Positions 47,000 through 57,231 of a stretch of 64,000 nt of DNA are shown piece after piece. The notes under the pieces were generated by a model. The model was not told the origin of the DNA and searched no databases. It saw nothing but the letters and a program-made list of their open reading frames with translations. This DNA comes from an uncultured beta proteobacterium. Its GTDB lineage: Bacteria > Pseudomonadota > Gammaproteobacteria > Burkholderiales > Rhodocyclaceae. The DNA is taken from positions 1 through 64,000 of the forward strand of contig CAISOB010000041.1 in assembly GCA_903886975.1 (NCBI GenBank), given 5' to 3'. The position numbers and the translations under genes are program-made. Positions within the stretch are counted from its first letter, which is position 1; every line of letters begins with the position of its first letter.

Positions 47000-47133
47000 G
47001 ACGGTGCGCCGTGCTTGCGCGGCGCAGCTTTGCTATGATCGGTACGTCGCCGCTGTCAGGCGTCGGCGGAAGCATGCGGCGCGACTCCGGGTGAGGGTGG
47101 ACGCTGAGTCGTGTCTATGGCCTTGGGATAATT

Positions 47134-48036
47134 ATGAGTGAAGCGGAAAAGCCACGATCGGTCTTGTTCGCCGAACTGTCAGGAACTTCACTTCTGCGCG
47201 AGAAGATCGAAGATTCCGAAGCGCTGCGCGCAATCGATCGTTGCGTCAGGCGCATGCGGCGTGTTGTGGAGACTGGCGGTGGAAGCGTCGTGAAATCCGA
47301 CACCGATCGACTGATCGCGGTCTTCAACCTGGCTGACGAAGCTTTTCACGCAGCCATCGAGATGCAGCAGCGGGTCGCCGACCTGCCGCCGGTGTCCGGG
47401 GTGAAACTGGCCATCGGTGTCAGTTTTGTGTGCGGTTTCGTGCGCGAAGAAGAGGCTGGCATCACCGGCACCGACGTTGAACTGGCCGCGCAACTTGCCG
47501 CAATCGCCAAGCCGGGGCAGATTTTGACCGATGCCGACTCGCGCGCCGCGCTCTCTTCCGCCCTGCAGCCCGGCACACGCGATCTCGGCCCGGCGTCCGG
47601 TGGCAAGGCCGGCACGACGGGAATCTTCGAACTGATCGCGGCCGACATGCCGGCGCCTCTCGTCAAATTGGTCGTCGAGCCTACGGTGGAAACCAGGAAC
47701 TCCCGTCCCCAGGGGCCTTGCCTGCGACTGCGTTATGGCGGAAAGAACCATACTCTGGACGATAGGTCGCCGGTCATCAAGATGGGGCGCGGAGTGAACA
47801 ACGATGTCGTCGTCAATGATCGCCGCGCCTCACGCCACCACGCGCGGATAGAGCGCCGCGGCGAGCAGATTGTTGTAATTGACACCAGCACCAACGGCAC
47901 CTTCGTGACCTTGCAGGGCAAGCCGGAACTGCTTTTGCGGCAGGGCGACTGTGTCATCCACGGCAAAGGGGTGATTTGCTTTGCCGCTTCGGCGACGGAT
48001 TCGGACGCGGACTGCGCGGAATTCGAGGCGTTCTGA
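47134..48036 (+). CDS. Pseudo-cyclase domain fused to an FHA domain
   Basis: A 300-residue cytoplasmic protein. Residues 8-170 resemble a class III nucleotide cyclase (VLFAELSG, GGSVVKSDTDRLIAVF, KPGQILTD), but the first metal Asp is Glu (FAEL), and the transition-state Asn/Arg pair of the NLAAR motif reads VELAAQ. It is therefore probably inactive as a cyclase and may only bind a nucleotide or a partner. Residues 200-285 form an FHA domain (IKMGRGVNNDVVVNDRRASRHHARIE, TNGTFV), which reads phosphothreonine. No kinase gene is adjacent. A signalling scaffold is the best guess. Confidence 0.83.
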   Translation: MSEAEKPRSVLFAELSGTSLLREKIEDSEALRAIDRCVRRMRRVVETGGGSVVKSDTDRLIAVFNLADEAFHAAIEMQQRVADLPPVSGVKLAIGVSFVCGFVREEEAGITGTDVELAAQLAAIAKPGQILTDADSRAALSSALQPGTRDLGPASGGKAGTTGIFELIAADMPAPLVKLVVEPTVETRNSRPQGPCLRLRYGGKNHTLDDRSPVIKMGRGVNNDVVVNDRRASRHHARIERRGEQIVVIDTSTNGTFVTLQGKPELLLRQGDCVIHGKGVICFAASATDSDADCAEFEAF

Positions 48037-48052
48037 CCGGCGCACGAACAAA

Positions 48053-48070
48053 GCGGCGCGTACGCGCCGC
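48053..48070. terminator. 18-bp perfect palindrome between convergent genes
   Basis: GCGGCGCGTACGCGCCGC is fully self-complementary, and an outer GAACA / TGTTC pair (48046-48050, 48076-48080) extends the stem. It lies in the 57 bp between the stops of the FHA gene and psiF, so a two-way terminator is likely although T-runs are lacking. Confidence 0.6.
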
Positions 48071-48093
48071 CGGGATGTTCGATTGCCGGACCC

Positions 48094-48300
48094 TTACTTT
48101 TTCTCGGCTTTCAGGCACCCGCTCATGAACGTCTTGCGTTCTTTGCCCTTGAGCGCCTTCGTTTTGGCTTCGGCATTGCAAGCCTTCATCTTCTCCTGTT
48201 GCGCCTGTTGAGCGGGTGTTGGCGGTTTTTTCGTTGAATCTGCGGCAAAGGCGCTGCTTGTCGCGAACGCAATGGCAATTGATGCAAGCATGACTTTCAT
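48094..48300 (-). CDS. PsiF-like small periplasmic protein
   Basis: A 68-residue protein starting at 48300 behind AAGGAG. A signal peptide of about 20 residues ends at SAFA/ADST. The mature part holds one PsiF repeat: QEKMKACNAEAKTKALKGKERKTFMSGCLKAEKK, with its two conserved Cys. PsiF is induced by phosphate starvation in E. coli, but its role is unknown. Members usually have one or two repeats. Confidence 0.88.
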   Translation of the reverse strand: MKVMLASIAIAFATSSAFAADSTKKPPTPAQQAQQEKMKACNAEAKTKALKGKERKTFMSGCLKAEKK

Positions 48301-48376
48301 CGCTAACTCCTTTATGGGGTGGTGGAGATGCAATTATATGTCAAATAGATACACGCTTGGCAAGCGGTGGCGTAGC

Positions 48377-49321
48377 CTAAACATCATCGTCAAAAACCGC
48401 CTGCTGCTGGCGATTGATGAATTCGTTCATGCTGTCGATGCCGCGTAATTGCAGGATGCAGTTGCGTACCGCGGCTTCGAGCAGGACGGCGAGGTTGCGT
48501 CCGGGCGCCACATGAAACACCACCTTGCGCACCGGAATGCCGAGCAGTTCCTGCGCGCGCGAATCGAGCGGCAGGCGCGGTGCCTCTTCGCCGACATTGT
48601 GGCGCTCCAGATGGACGATCAGCTTGAGTTTCATTTTCCGCCGCGCTGCCGTCTCGCCGAAAATCGTCCGGATATTGAGCAGGCCCAGGCCGCGCACTTC
48701 GAGGTAATCGCGCAACATGCCCGGGCAGCGGCCCTCTATGGTCGTCGGTGCAATGCGGGCGAGTTCGACGACGTCGTCGGCGACTAGTCCGTGCCCGCGC
48801 GAAACGAGTTCGAGGGCGAGCTCGCTCTTGCCGATACCCGAATCACCGGTGATCAGCACGCCCATGCCGAACACGTCCATGAATACGCCGTGCACTGACA
48901 CGGTGTCGGCGAAACGGCGCGCGAGATAGAGATGCAGCAGATCGATGACGGCCGAACAGGCTTTCGGGCTGGTGAACAGCGGCGTCTGCGTCGCTTCGCA
49001 GATTTCGCGCACGCCGGGCGGAATGTCGAGTCCGTCGGCAATGATCAGCGCCGGCGGCTTGGCCGCCATCAGGTCGTCGATCTGGCGGTGCCAGCGTTCC
49101 ACACCGGCCTGCTCGGCCCAGCGTTGTTCGGCTTTGCCGATGACCTGCACGCGCTGGCTGTAAATCAGGTTGAGGTGACCAACGACATCGGGGCCGTAGG
49201 TTTCCTGGTCCTTGAGTTCGACCTGCCGGTCGACACCCACGGCGGCGACCCAGGTCAGCTTGAGTTTCTCGAGATGATCTTCGTAGAGTTGGGTAATGCT
49301 CAAGGTACGCGCGTCGATCAT
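48377..49321 (-). CDS. hprK: HPr kinase/phosphorylase
   Basis: The 314-residue enzyme starts at ATG 49321 (MIDARTLSITQLYEDH). It has a MurF-like N-terminal domain and a C-terminal kinase domain with P-loop GDSGIGKSELALEL and the HprK signature EVRGLGLLNIRTIFGE. In proteobacteria it phosphorylates HPr (or an HPr-like NPr) on a Ser and belongs to the regulatory nitrogen-PTS set. It lies 11 bp after ptsN in the rpoN-hpf-ptsN-hprK run. No ptsH or ptsI is in the window. Confidence 0.95.
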   Translation of the reverse strand: MIDARTLSITQLYEDHLEKLKLTWVAAVGVDRQVELKDQETYGPDVVGHLNLIYSQRVQVIGKAEQRWAEQAGVERWHRQIDDLMAAKPPALIIADGLDIPPGVREICEATQTPLFTSPKACSAVIDLLHLYLARRFADTVSVHGVFMDVFGMGVLITGDSGIGKSELALELVSRGHGLVADDVVELARIAPTTIEGRCPGMLRDYLEVRGLGLLNIRTIFGETAARRKMKLKLIVHLERHNVGEEAPRLPLDSRAQELLGIPVRKVVFHVAPGRNLAVLLEAAVRNCILQLRGIDSMNEFINRQQQAVFDDDV

Positions 49322-49332
49322 GCTGACAGCCC

Positions 49333-49779
49333 TTAGTTGGCAAAGATCTGGAAGACCGCTTCGACGCTGTTCGTGGCGCACAGCGTTTCACGGCAGCTGC
49401 GATCGGAGAAGCGTTCGGCAAGTTCGGAAAGAATTTGCAGGTGCTGCTCGGTGGCTTGTTCAGGAACCAGCAATACAAAAAGCAGGCTGACCGGCTTGCC
49501 GTCGGGTGAATCGAAAGGGACCGGCGCGGCCAGGCGCAGAAAGGCGCCGCTCGCTTCTTTCAGCCCCTTGATCCGGCCGTGCGGGATGGCGATACCTTGC
49601 CCAAGGCCGGTCGAGCCGAGTTTTTCGCGCGCGAAGAGACTGTCAAAAACCGCACTGCGGGCGATACCCTGATTGTTTTCGAAAAGCAGGCCGATCTTCT
49701 CGAAGACGCGCTTCTTGCTGCTCGCATCGAGATCAAAGACGATGTTTTCGGCGGGTAATAATTGGGTGATCTGGCTCAT
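49333..49779 (-). CDS. ptsN: PTS IIA-like nitrogen regulatory protein PtsN
   Basis: A 148-residue EIIA-Ntr protein beginning MSQITQLLPAENIVFDLDASSKKRVFEKIG. The phosphorylated His is in GIAIPHGRIKG; LLFVLLVPEQATEQHLQILSELAERF is typical. It is a regulator (potassium, phosphate, stress), not a sugar transporter. An ATG four codons upstream is in frame, but the shorter form fits the family. It lies between hpf and hprK. Confidence 0.94.
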   Translation of the reverse strand: MSQITQLLPAENIVFDLDASSKKRVFEKIGLLFENNQGIARSAVFDSLFAREKLGSTGLGQGIAIPHGRIKGLKEASGAFLRLAAPVPFDSPDGKPVSLLFVLLVPEQATEQHLQILSELAERFSDRSCRETLCATNSVEAVFQIFAN

Positions 49780-49882
49780 GGAAGAGAGCATAGGGTCGGG
49801 AATGTCGGTTATTGGTAGTTGAGCGTGTCAGTGTGGCGTGGCGGGTTTGGCGAAAGAAGCTACGCCCGCCAAGCGCCGTGCT

Positions 49883-50206
49883 TCAGTCCTGGACGATATG
49901 CCCTATTCCTTTGCCGCGGTGATGATCCTGGACTCTCTGCTTGTGTTTCTGAATCTGGCGGTCGAGCTTGTCGACCAGCGCATCGACGGCCGCGTAGAGG
50001 TCCTCGTCGATGACTTCGACATAGACATCCTTGCCGGAAAGGTGGACCGTTACTTCCGCCTTCTGCTTCAGTTTGTCCACCGACAAAATCACGTTCACAT
50101 CGATCACATTGTCGAAGTGACGGGTAACGCGGTCGAGTTTCCCGGTGACATAGTCATGAATGGCCGGGGTGATTTCGAGGTGGTGTCCACTGATTTGCAG
50201 GTTCAT
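49883..50206 (-). CDS. hpf: Ribosome hibernation-promoting factor (short HPF)
   Basis: The 107-residue protein starts at ATG 50206 ([20 protein letters not shown]) with AAGGAG upstream. The single HPF/RaiA domain has [32 protein letters not shown] and [21 protein letters not shown]. There is no long-HPF C-terminal dimerisation domain. It binds the decoding centre and helps form 100S ribosomes in stationary phase. A gap of 177 bp to rpoN leaves room for its own promoter. Confidence 0.94.
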   Translation of the reverse strand: MNLQISGHHLEITPAIHDYVTGKLDRVTRHFDNVIDVNVILSVDKLKQKAEVTVHLSGKDVYVEVIDEDLYAAVDALVDKLDRQIQKHKQRVQDHHRGKGIGHIVQD

Positions 50207-50383
50207 GGTGTGGCTCCTTAAACAAGGTAACAGTCTATGGGCGACTGCCAAATCCCCCGCGCCCGCTCAGGAAGCAGGTTTGGGGTGAGGGTGATGGGCA
50301 TGGCTTTCATCTTCTTAGATCTGCGAATTGCGATGCCCTGGTGGTCTGAATACAAGTTTTCATGCTCGCTGCCTGGCCGCTCA

Positions 50384-51799
50384 CTAGATCGTCTTGCGCA
50401 ACTTGACCGGCGGAATATTGAGCGCTTCGCGATATTTTGCGATCGTTCGCCGGGCCACGACAATGCCCTGCTGGCCGAGAACCTCGGACAGCTGACTGTC
50501 GGATAGCGGTTTCTTCGGTTCTTCCGCGCCGATCAGCTGCTTGAGCAGGGCGCGAATGGCCGTTGCCGAACACGCGCCGCCAGCGTCGGTGGCGACGTGG
50601 CTGCCGAAGAAATATTTCAATTCGAATATCCCGCGCGGGGTAGCCATGTATTTTTGCGTCGTCACCCGCGATACGGTCGATTCGTGCAAACCGAGGATGT
50701 CGGCGATTTCGCGCAGCACCAGCGGGCGCATGGCGACTTCGCCGTGATCGAAGAACTGGCGCTGCCGATCGACGATGGCTTGCGCCACGCGCAGGATCGT
50801 GTCAAAGCGCTGCTGCACGTTCTTGATCAGCCAGCGCGCCTCCTGTAATTGGCCGGCCAGGCCCGAGCCGCGCTGGCGCGAAAGAATCTGGGCGTATAGG
50901 CTGTTGATGCGCAGGCGCGGAAAAGCGTCGGAATTGATATTGACAGTCCACTGTCCGCGTATCTTGCGTACCACCACATCGGGAGTGATGTAGCGGGCAT
51001 CGAGCGCCGCGTACTTGGCGCCCGGCCGCGGATTCAGGCTGCGAATCAGAAACTGGGCGTCGCGCAACTGGTCGTCGTCGCATTCGACGTGCCGTTTGAT
51101 CTTGCCGAAATCGCGGCCGGCAAGAAGTTCGAGGTGCTGGCGCACGATCTTCAACGCGAGCGTCCGTATCGGATCGGAAGGCAAGGCTTCGAGCTGCAGC
51201 GCGAGGCACTCCTGAGCATTGCGCGCGCCGACGCCGGTCGGGTCGAAACACTGCAGATGCTTCAAGGCGATCTGCAATTCCTCGAGCTCGATTTCGAGTT
51301 CGGCCGGCAAGGTTTCGGCGAGGTCCTCGAGCGATTGGGTCAGGTAGCCGTCATCGTCGAGCGCCTCGATCAGGCACTGCACCAGCGTGCGATCACGGTC
51401 GGGAATGCTCATCAGACCGAGCTGCCACGTGAGATGCTCGCGCAGCGAGATGGTCGTGGCCTGTACGTCCTGGTAATCGCCGTCGTCATCGTCGAAGGAA
51501 CCGGACGAGCCGGAATAGCTACTCTCTTCTCCGAGCCAGCTTTCCTCGTCGGCCGAAGATGGGGGCGCAGGCGGTTCCGGTTCGGACTGCGCTTCGTCAG
51601 CCGATTCGCTTTCCCCGGCTTTCGGCAATTGCGGCGCGTATTCCTCCTCTTCGCGCTCAAGCAGCGGATTTTCCTGCAGGTATTTTTCCAGCTCCTGCTC
51701 GAGCTCAAGTGTCGACAGCTGCAGCAGACGGATCGACAGCTGCAGCTGCGGCGTCAGTGCGAGATGCTGCGATAGCCTGAGTTGGAGAGATGGTTTCAT
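50384..51799 (-). CDS. rpoN: RNA polymerase sigma-54 factor RpoN
   Basis: A 471-residue sigma factor. Region I is the Gln/Leu-rich N-terminus ([31 protein letters not shown]); region II is an acidic linker (about 55-110). The core-binding region includes [23 protein letters not shown]; a helix-turn-helix contains [18 protein letters not shown]; the RpoN box is [10 protein letters not shown]. It directs transcription from -24/-12 promoters with AAA+ activators. It follows lptB, as usual in proteobacteria. Confidence 0.97.
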   Translation of the reverse strand: MKPSLQLRLSQHLALTPQLQLSIRLLQLSTLELEQELEKYLQENPLLEREEEEYAPQLPKAGESESADEAQSEPEPPAPPSSADEESWLGEESSYSGSSGSFDDDDGDYQDVQATTISLREHLTWQLGLMSIPDRDRTLVQCLIEALDDDGYLTQSLEDLAETLPAELEIELEELQIALKHLQCFDPTGVGARNAQECLALQLEALPSDPIRTLALKIVRQHLELLAGRDFGKIKRHVECDDDQLRDAQFLIRSLNPRPGAKYAALDARYITPDVVVRKIRGQWTVNINSDAFPRLRINSLYAQILSRQRGSGLAGQLQEARWLIKNVQQRFDTILRVAQAIVDRQRQFFDHGEVAMRPLVLREIADILGLHESTVSRVTTQKYMATPRGIFELKYFFGSHVATDAGGACSATAIRALLKQLIGAEEPKKPLSDSQLSEVLGQQGIVVARRTIAKYREALNIPPVKLRKTI

Positions 51800-51879
51800 T
51801 TACGGAGCCTGACCGGCCGCCGGACCGACGACAAAGTTACCCGCTTTGTTCTGGCGTTATGAAGATACAAGCGTCGGGC

Positions 51880-52632
51880 TCAGAGGCGGAAATTCTCGCC
51901 CAAATAAACCTTACGGACGTTTTCATTATAAATGATTTCATCGGGTCGGCCAGACGCGAGAACACTGCCTTCATTGAGGATATAGGCATGATCGCAAATG
52001 CCCAGGGTTTCACGAACGTTATGATCGGTAATCAGCACGCCGATATTACGCTCCTTGAGAAAGCGGATGATTTTCTGGATGTCGAGCACGGCGATCGGAT
52101 CAACCCCGGCGAAGGGCTCGTCAAGCAGGATGAAGCGCGGGTTGGTCGATAGCGCGCGGGCAATTTCGACGCGCCGGCGCTCGCCGCCGGAGAGCGAGGC
52201 CGCCGAGGCGTGGCGGATATGGCTGATGTGCAGCTCTTCGAGCAGGCGTTCGGCGCGCTGCTCGATCTCTTCGAGCGGCAGGTTCTGCAGCTCGAGCACC
52301 GCCTTGATGTTCTCGACGACGCTGAGCTTGCGAAAAACCGACGCTTCCTGCGGCAGATAGGAGACCCCCAGTTTTGCCCGCTGGTGGATGGGCAGATGCG
52401 TGATCTTCCGGTCATCGATGTGAACATCGCCCCCTTCGCAGGCCACCAGACCAACGACCATGTAGAAGACCGTCGTTTTGCCGGCACCGTTCGGACCGAG
52501 CAACCCGACCACTTCGCCGCTGCCGACTTCGACGGACACGTCCTGCACGACCGTGCGTTTCTTGTAACGTTTTTTCAGGTTGTGCGTGGACAGGGTGCTG
52601 CGAGTTTTCTTGACACCGGTATCGGTTGGCAT
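51880..52632 (-). CDS. lptB: LPS export ABC transporter ATP-binding protein LptB
   Basis: The 250-residue ATPase has Walker A GPNGAGKT, the LptB hallmark [19 protein letters not shown], signature [15 protein letters not shown], Walker [14 protein letters not shown] and [10 protein letters not shown]. It powers LPS extraction by LptFG-C. The usual upstream partners lptC and lptA are absent; recX ends directly at its start with no gap. About 12 extra N-terminal residues precede the usual start. Confidence 0.95.
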   Translation of the reverse strand: MPTDTGVKKTRSTLSTHNLKKRYKKRTVVQDVSVEVGSGEVVGLLGPNGAGKTTVFYMVVGLVACEGGDVHIDDRKITHLPIHQRAKLGVSYLPQEASVFRKLSVVENIKAVLELQNLPLEEIEQRAERLLEELHISHIRHASAASLSGGERRRVEIARALSTNPRFILLDEPFAGVDPIAVLDIQKIIRFLKERNIGVLITDHNVRETLGICDHAYILNEGSVLASGRPDEIIYNENVRKVYLGENFRL

Positions 52633-53079
52633 TCAATCGTCTTCAAAGTCGCCGCGCAGGACGCGGCGTATCGTTTCCCCGGAAAATCCCCGGCTGAGCA
52701 AGAAGCGCGTCTGGCGTGCCCGCACCTCCTTGTCGGCGACCCGCTGCGCGTCGCCAAATTTCTTTTGCCAGACCTGGCGCGCCCGCGCCAGTTCATCCTC
52801 TCCCGTCGCCAAGGCGGTCGTCACAAGTTCGTCTGAAACGCCCTGCTGGCGCAGTTCCTGCGCCAGCAGGGCATCGCCGAAGCGGGCGCCGCGCGCATGC
52901 ATGCGCATCTCGACATAACGCTCGTCGGAGAGCAGCTGCCGCGCGCTCAAGTCGTCGAGCAGCGCGGCGAGTTCTTCCGCCGACTCGGCGTGCGGCGCGA
53001 GTTTGCGTGCAATCTCGGCGCGCGCATGTTCGCGGCGTGCCAGGAGGCGCAAAGCGCGCTCGCGCAGCGTCGCGCTCAT
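52633..53079 (-). CDS. recX: Regulatory protein RecX
   Basis: A 148-residue protein of three tandem three-helix repeats: LRERALRLLARREHARAEIARKLAPHA, LDDLSARQLLSDERYVEMRMHARGARFGDALLAQELRQQGV, and ARQTRFLLSRGFSGETIRRVLRG. RecX inhibits RecA filament growth. It lies 15 bp after recA and abuts lptB, so recA, recX and lptB are probably one transcript. Confidence 0.94.
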   Translation of the reverse strand: MSATLRERALRLLARREHARAEIARKLAPHAESAEELAALLDDLSARQLLSDERYVEMRMHARGARFGDALLAQELRQQGVSDELVTTALATGEDELARARQVWQKKFGDAQRVADKEVRARQTRFLLSRGFSGETIRRVLRGDFEDD

Positions 53080-53094
53080 CGCTGCAGATTGGGT

Positions 53095-54117
<1,023 letters not shown>

Positions 54118-54197
54118 TGCGTGTCCTTTGTCCTGATTGACGGGAATTATCTCATGTTCGATGGCGCGCAGCCGGTGCGTTACGCCGTGAGCAAGTA

Positions 54198-54213
54198 CTG
54201 TGATTATATACAG
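54198..54213 (-). promoter_or_regulatory. LexA (SOS) box upstream of recA
   Basis: CTGTATATAATCACAG on the minus strand has the LexA form CTG-N10-CAG with an AT-rich centre. It contains a TATAAT hexamer, so LexA bound here would cover the -10 region of recA. It lies between the pncC stop and the recA start. Confidence 0.85.
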
Positions 54214-54253
54214 TATTGAAGAAAAGGCGAATATTACAATTGCATGCTCTGGC

Positions 54254-54760
54254 TCAGACGCGCAAATGCGCCGCGCGTTCAAGCAGACCGTTCAACGCGC
54301 GGGCTACGGACTGCGCCCGAACGTGCTCGCGATCGCCTTGAAAATGGCGGGTTTCCGTGTCGATCCGGCCGCCGGGTCCGGCCCAGGCGAAACAGACGGT
54401 GCCGACCGGCTTCTCCGCCGATCCGCCGCTCGGCCCGGCCACGCCCGTGACCGCCAACGCCCAGTCGGCCTGACTGTGGCGCAGAGCGCCGCCGGCCATG
54501 GCGGCGGCCGTCGCTTCGCTGACCGCGCCGTGCGCCGCCAGCGTGTCGTCCCCGACCCCGAGCATTTCGCGCTTGGCCTGGTCGGCGTAGGTGACGAAGC
54601 CGCGCTCGAACCAGGCCGAACTACCGGCAATCGACGTCAGGCACTGCGCCACCCAGCCGCCGGTGCACGATTCGGCGGTGGCGAGTTTCTGGCCGTTGGC
54701 GAGCAGAAGGGCGCCGACATCGGCGGCCAGCGCTTCGAGCGCTTTTTGATTGACGCTCAT
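54254..54760 (-). CDS. pncC: Nicotinamide-nucleotide amidohydrolase PncC (CinA C-terminal family)
   Basis: A 168-residue stand-alone CinA C-terminal domain: [58 protein letters not shown]. It deamidates NMN to NaMN in pyridine-nucleotide recycling. The N-terminal MoCF domain of full CinA is absent, as expected for PncC. It overlaps pgpA by 4 bp and precedes recA, a common order. Confidence 0.95.
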   Translation of the reverse strand: MSVNQKALEALAADVGALLLANGQKLATAESCTGGWVAQCLTSIAGSSAWFERGFVTYADQAKREMLGVGDDTLAAHGAVSEATAAAMAGGALRHSQADWALAVTGVAGPSGGSAEKPVGTVCFAWAGPGGRIDTETRHFQGDREHVRAQSVARALNGLLERAAHLRV

Positions 54761-55263
54761 GGCAGGACGAAACGCATGAGCGCCAAAACGAGCAGGGTAT
54801 AAGCGCCGGCGACGACATCATCAGCCATCACGCCGAAACCGTTCTTTACCTTTTCGTCAAAGTAGCGCGCCGGCTGCGGCTTGGTAATGTCGAAAAAACG
54901 GAACCACAGAAACGCCGCGCCCTGCCACAGCCAGCCGGGCGGGCAGAAGACCAGCACCAGCCAGAACGGCACGATTTCGTCCCAGACGATGCTGCCGTGA
55001 TCGACGACGCCGAGATCGGCGCCGGTGCGCTGCGCCGCGAACACGCCGGCGACGAAGCAGGCGAGCAGTAGGGCGAGCAGTTCGAAGTCGCTCAGCCACG
55101 GCCGCATGAGCGGGAAGGTCGCCCAAGCGAAGAGCGTTCCCGCAGTGCCCGGCGCGAAAGGCGACAGTCCGCTGCCGAAGCCGCAAGCGATGAGGTGCGC
55201 CGGGTGCGAAAAGAGAAAACGCAGGGACGGTGGTTTAGTGCGGATCTTAAGCAAAATGATCAA
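54757..55263 (-). CDS. pgpA: Phosphatidylglycerophosphatase A
   Basis: About 168 residues if TTG 55263 is the start, which overlaps the thiL stop; TTG 55254 is nearly as good, and no ATG is nearby except one far inside thiL. The family motifs are GFGSGLSPFAPGTAGTL, DHGSIVWDEIVPFWLVLV, RFFDITKPQPARYFD and GVMADDVVAGAYT. It removes phosphate from phosphatidylglycerophosphate to make phosphatidylglycerol. It is a membrane enzyme, coupled to thiL and pncC. Confidence 0.92.
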   Translation of the reverse strand: MIILLKIRTKPPSLRFLFSHPAHLIACGFGSGLSPFAPGTAGTLFAWATFPLMRPWLSDFELLALLLACFVAGVFAAQRTGADLGVVDHGSIVWDEIVPFWLVLVFCPPGWLWQGAAFLWFRFFDITKPQPARYFDEKVKNGFGVMADDVVAGAYTLLVLALMRFVLP

Positions 55264-56203
55264 ATCCCGTAATGGTACATTTCCGGTCTTTCCCGTCGGC
55301 ATCGAGTAGATGAACGCCACGGCCTACAATCATACGGCCGATGCGCGTCAGCGGCAGTTCGAGCGCCAGCGCGAGTGCGGCGATTTCATCGCGCTTGCCG
55401 GGCAAGGCAGTGAACAGCAATTCGTAATCGTCGCCACCAGCCAGCTGCGCCTGCCGCGCGCGCAGTGGGTCGGCGCCGGCGGGCAGATCCGGCAACAGCG
55501 CTTCGCCGACTTCGGCAGCAAGACCCGAGCGCTCGGCAATGTGTCCGAGATCGGCGAGGAGGCCGTCGGAAACGTCGATCGCCGCGTTGGCGAGTTTGCG
55601 CACGCGCAGTTGCAGTCCGAGTTCGACGCGCGGCGATGGTTGTTGCAAAGCCACGATGCACGGCGCGGCGAGTGCCTCGGGCAAGCGCGTGCGGCCCTGC
55701 AGATGTGCGAGACCCAAGGCCGCAAGACCTGGCCGGCCGGAGATCCACAGATCGTCGCCGGCTTGCGCCGCATCACGGCGCAACGCCGTCCCGGGCGGCA
55801 CTTCGCCAAGTGCCGTGATGCACAGGTTGAGTGGTCCGCGCGTCGTATCGCCACCGACGAGATTGACCGAGTAGCGCTCGGCACAAGCGAACAGGCCGTC
55901 GGCGAATGCGCCCAGCCAGGCTTCGTCGGCCTCCGGCAGGCTGCCGGCGAGCAAGACCCAGCGCGGCTGCGCCCCCATCGCGGCAAGATCAGAGAGGTTC
56001 ACGGCAAGGCTTTTCCAGCCCAACTGGAAGGGATCGGTGTCGGGCAAAAAATGGGTGCCGCTGACCAGCATGTCGGTGGTGACCGCCAGCTCCATGCCCG
56101 GCGACGGCGCGAGCAGCGCGCAGTCATCGCCGGGCCCGAGCACCGCCTGCGGCGTCGGGCGCGCGAAATAGCGCGCGATCAGGTCGAATTCCGAAAGTGG
56201 CAC
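55247..56203 (-). CDS. thiL: Thiamine-monophosphate kinase ThiL
   Basis: The 318-residue enzyme phosphorylates thiamine monophosphate to the active diphosphate. Motifs: SEFDLIARYF, GPGDDCALL, TTDMLVSGTHF, KSLAVNLSDLAAMGA, NLVGGDTTRG, AIDVSDGLLADLGHI and GGDDYELLF. It lies between nusB and pgpA, the common order nusB-thiL-pgpA. Confidence 0.96.
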   Translation of the reverse strand: MPLSEFDLIARYFARPTPQAVLGPGDDCALLAPSPGMELAVTTDMLVSGTHFLPDTDPFQLGWKSLAVNLSDLAAMGAQPRWVLLAGSLPEADEAWLGAFADGLFACAERYSVNLVGGDTTRGPLNLCITALGEVPPGTALRRDAAQAGDDLWISGRPGLAALGLAHLQGRTRLPEALAAPCIVALQQPSPRVELGLQLRVRKLANAAIDVSDGLLADLGHIAERSGLAAEVGEALLPDLPAGADPLRARQAQLAGGDDYELLFTALPGKRDEIAALALALELPLTRIGRMIVGRGVHLLDADGKDRKCTITGFDHFA

Positions 56204-56226
56204 TCCGCGCCCCGTGTTGCAAGCGT

Positions 56227-56730
56227 TCAGGCTTTGCGCGCCGCGCGCTTGGCTTCGACTTCGATCGGGCGCAGCTTGCCGGCCAGTTTGTCGAGAACGC
56301 CATTGACATACTTGTGGCCGTCGGTGCCGCCAAAGCCTTTGGCCAGCTCGATCGCCTCGTTGATGATCACGCGGTAGGGCGTCTGCGGGTGGTTTACGAA
56401 TTCGTAAGCGCCGGCGAGCAGGACGCTGGCCTCGACCGGTGACAACTCGGCAAACGGCCGGTCGAGATGCACCTGCAGCTGTTCCCGCAAACTGGCGTGC
56501 TGGGCCAGCACCCCGCGCAGCAGACCGACGAAAAACTCGCGGTCGGCCTTGTCGAACCCGGCACTGTCGCGCAAATGGGCTTCGATAGCCGCTTCGTCAT
56601 TACCGCTCACTTGCCACTGATAAAGCCCCTGTAGTGCGAATTCGCGCGCCCGGCGGCGCGGCGATTTGGACGGCGCCTTGACGGAAGGTTTGGCGGCAGC
56701 GTCCACGGGCACTGCGATCTTGTCGCTCAT
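56227..56730 (-). CDS. nusB: Transcription antitermination protein NusB
   Basis: A 167-residue all-helical protein: [81 protein letters not shown]. Extra tails at both ends are Ala/Lys-rich. It binds boxA RNA with NusE in rRNA antitermination. It overlaps ribH by 4 bp. Confidence 0.96.
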   Translation of the reverse strand: MSDKIAVPVDAAAKPSVKAPSKSPRRRAREFALQGLYQWQVSGNDEAAIEAHLRDSAGFDKADREFFVGLLRGVLAQHASLREQLQVHLDRPFAELSPVEASVLLAGAYEFVNHPQTPYRVIINEAIELAKGFGGTDGHKYVNGVLDKLAGKLRPIEVEAKRAARKA

Positions 56731-57209
56731 GAAACTCTTTCTCCGATAGCGTGCAGCAAGCCGCTCATTTCAACCGCCGCGCGGGCGCAGTCCGAACCTT
56801 TCTGTTGTGTGCGGGCCAGCGCCTGGGCTTCGCTCTCACAGGTCAGGATGCCGTTGGCGACGGGGACGCCGGTATCGAGCTGCACTTCCATTACGGCGCG
56901 GCACGAGTCGTTGGAAACCACTTCGAAATGGTAGGTCTCGCCGCGGATGACCGCGCCGAGTGCGATCAGCGCCTGAAAGCGGCCGCTGTTGGCCATCGTT
57001 TGCAGCGCCAGCGGAATTTCCAGTGCGCCGGGCGCCGTGGCAATTTCGATGTCGCCTTCAGCGACGCCGAGTCGCTTGAGTTCGGCGACACAGGCCGCGA
57101 GCAGGCCTTCACCGATCTCCGGATTGAAGCGGCTCATGACGATGCCGATGCGCAGGCCCTGGCCGTCCAGCGAACTCGGGTACTCGTAAATATCTTCGTA
57201 ATGGGCCAT
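56727..57209 (-). CDS. ribH: 6,7-dimethyl-8-ribityllumazine synthase
   Basis: The 160-residue lumazine synthase: [66 protein letters not shown]. It joins the ribitylaminouracil to dihydroxybutanone phosphate in riboflavin synthesis. It is in the cluster ribE-ribBX-ribH-nusB, with translational coupling to nusB. Confidence 0.96.
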   Translation of the reverse strand: MAHYEDIYEYPSSLDGQGLRIGIVMSRFNPEIGEGLLAACVAELKRLGVAEGDIEIATAPGALEIPLALQTMANSGRFQALIALGAVIRGETYHFEVVSNDSCRAVMEVQLDTGVPVANGILTCESEAQALARTQQKGSDCARAAVEMSGLLHAIGERVS

Positions 57210-57231
57210 GTCGGGCTTTCCGATTGAATCG

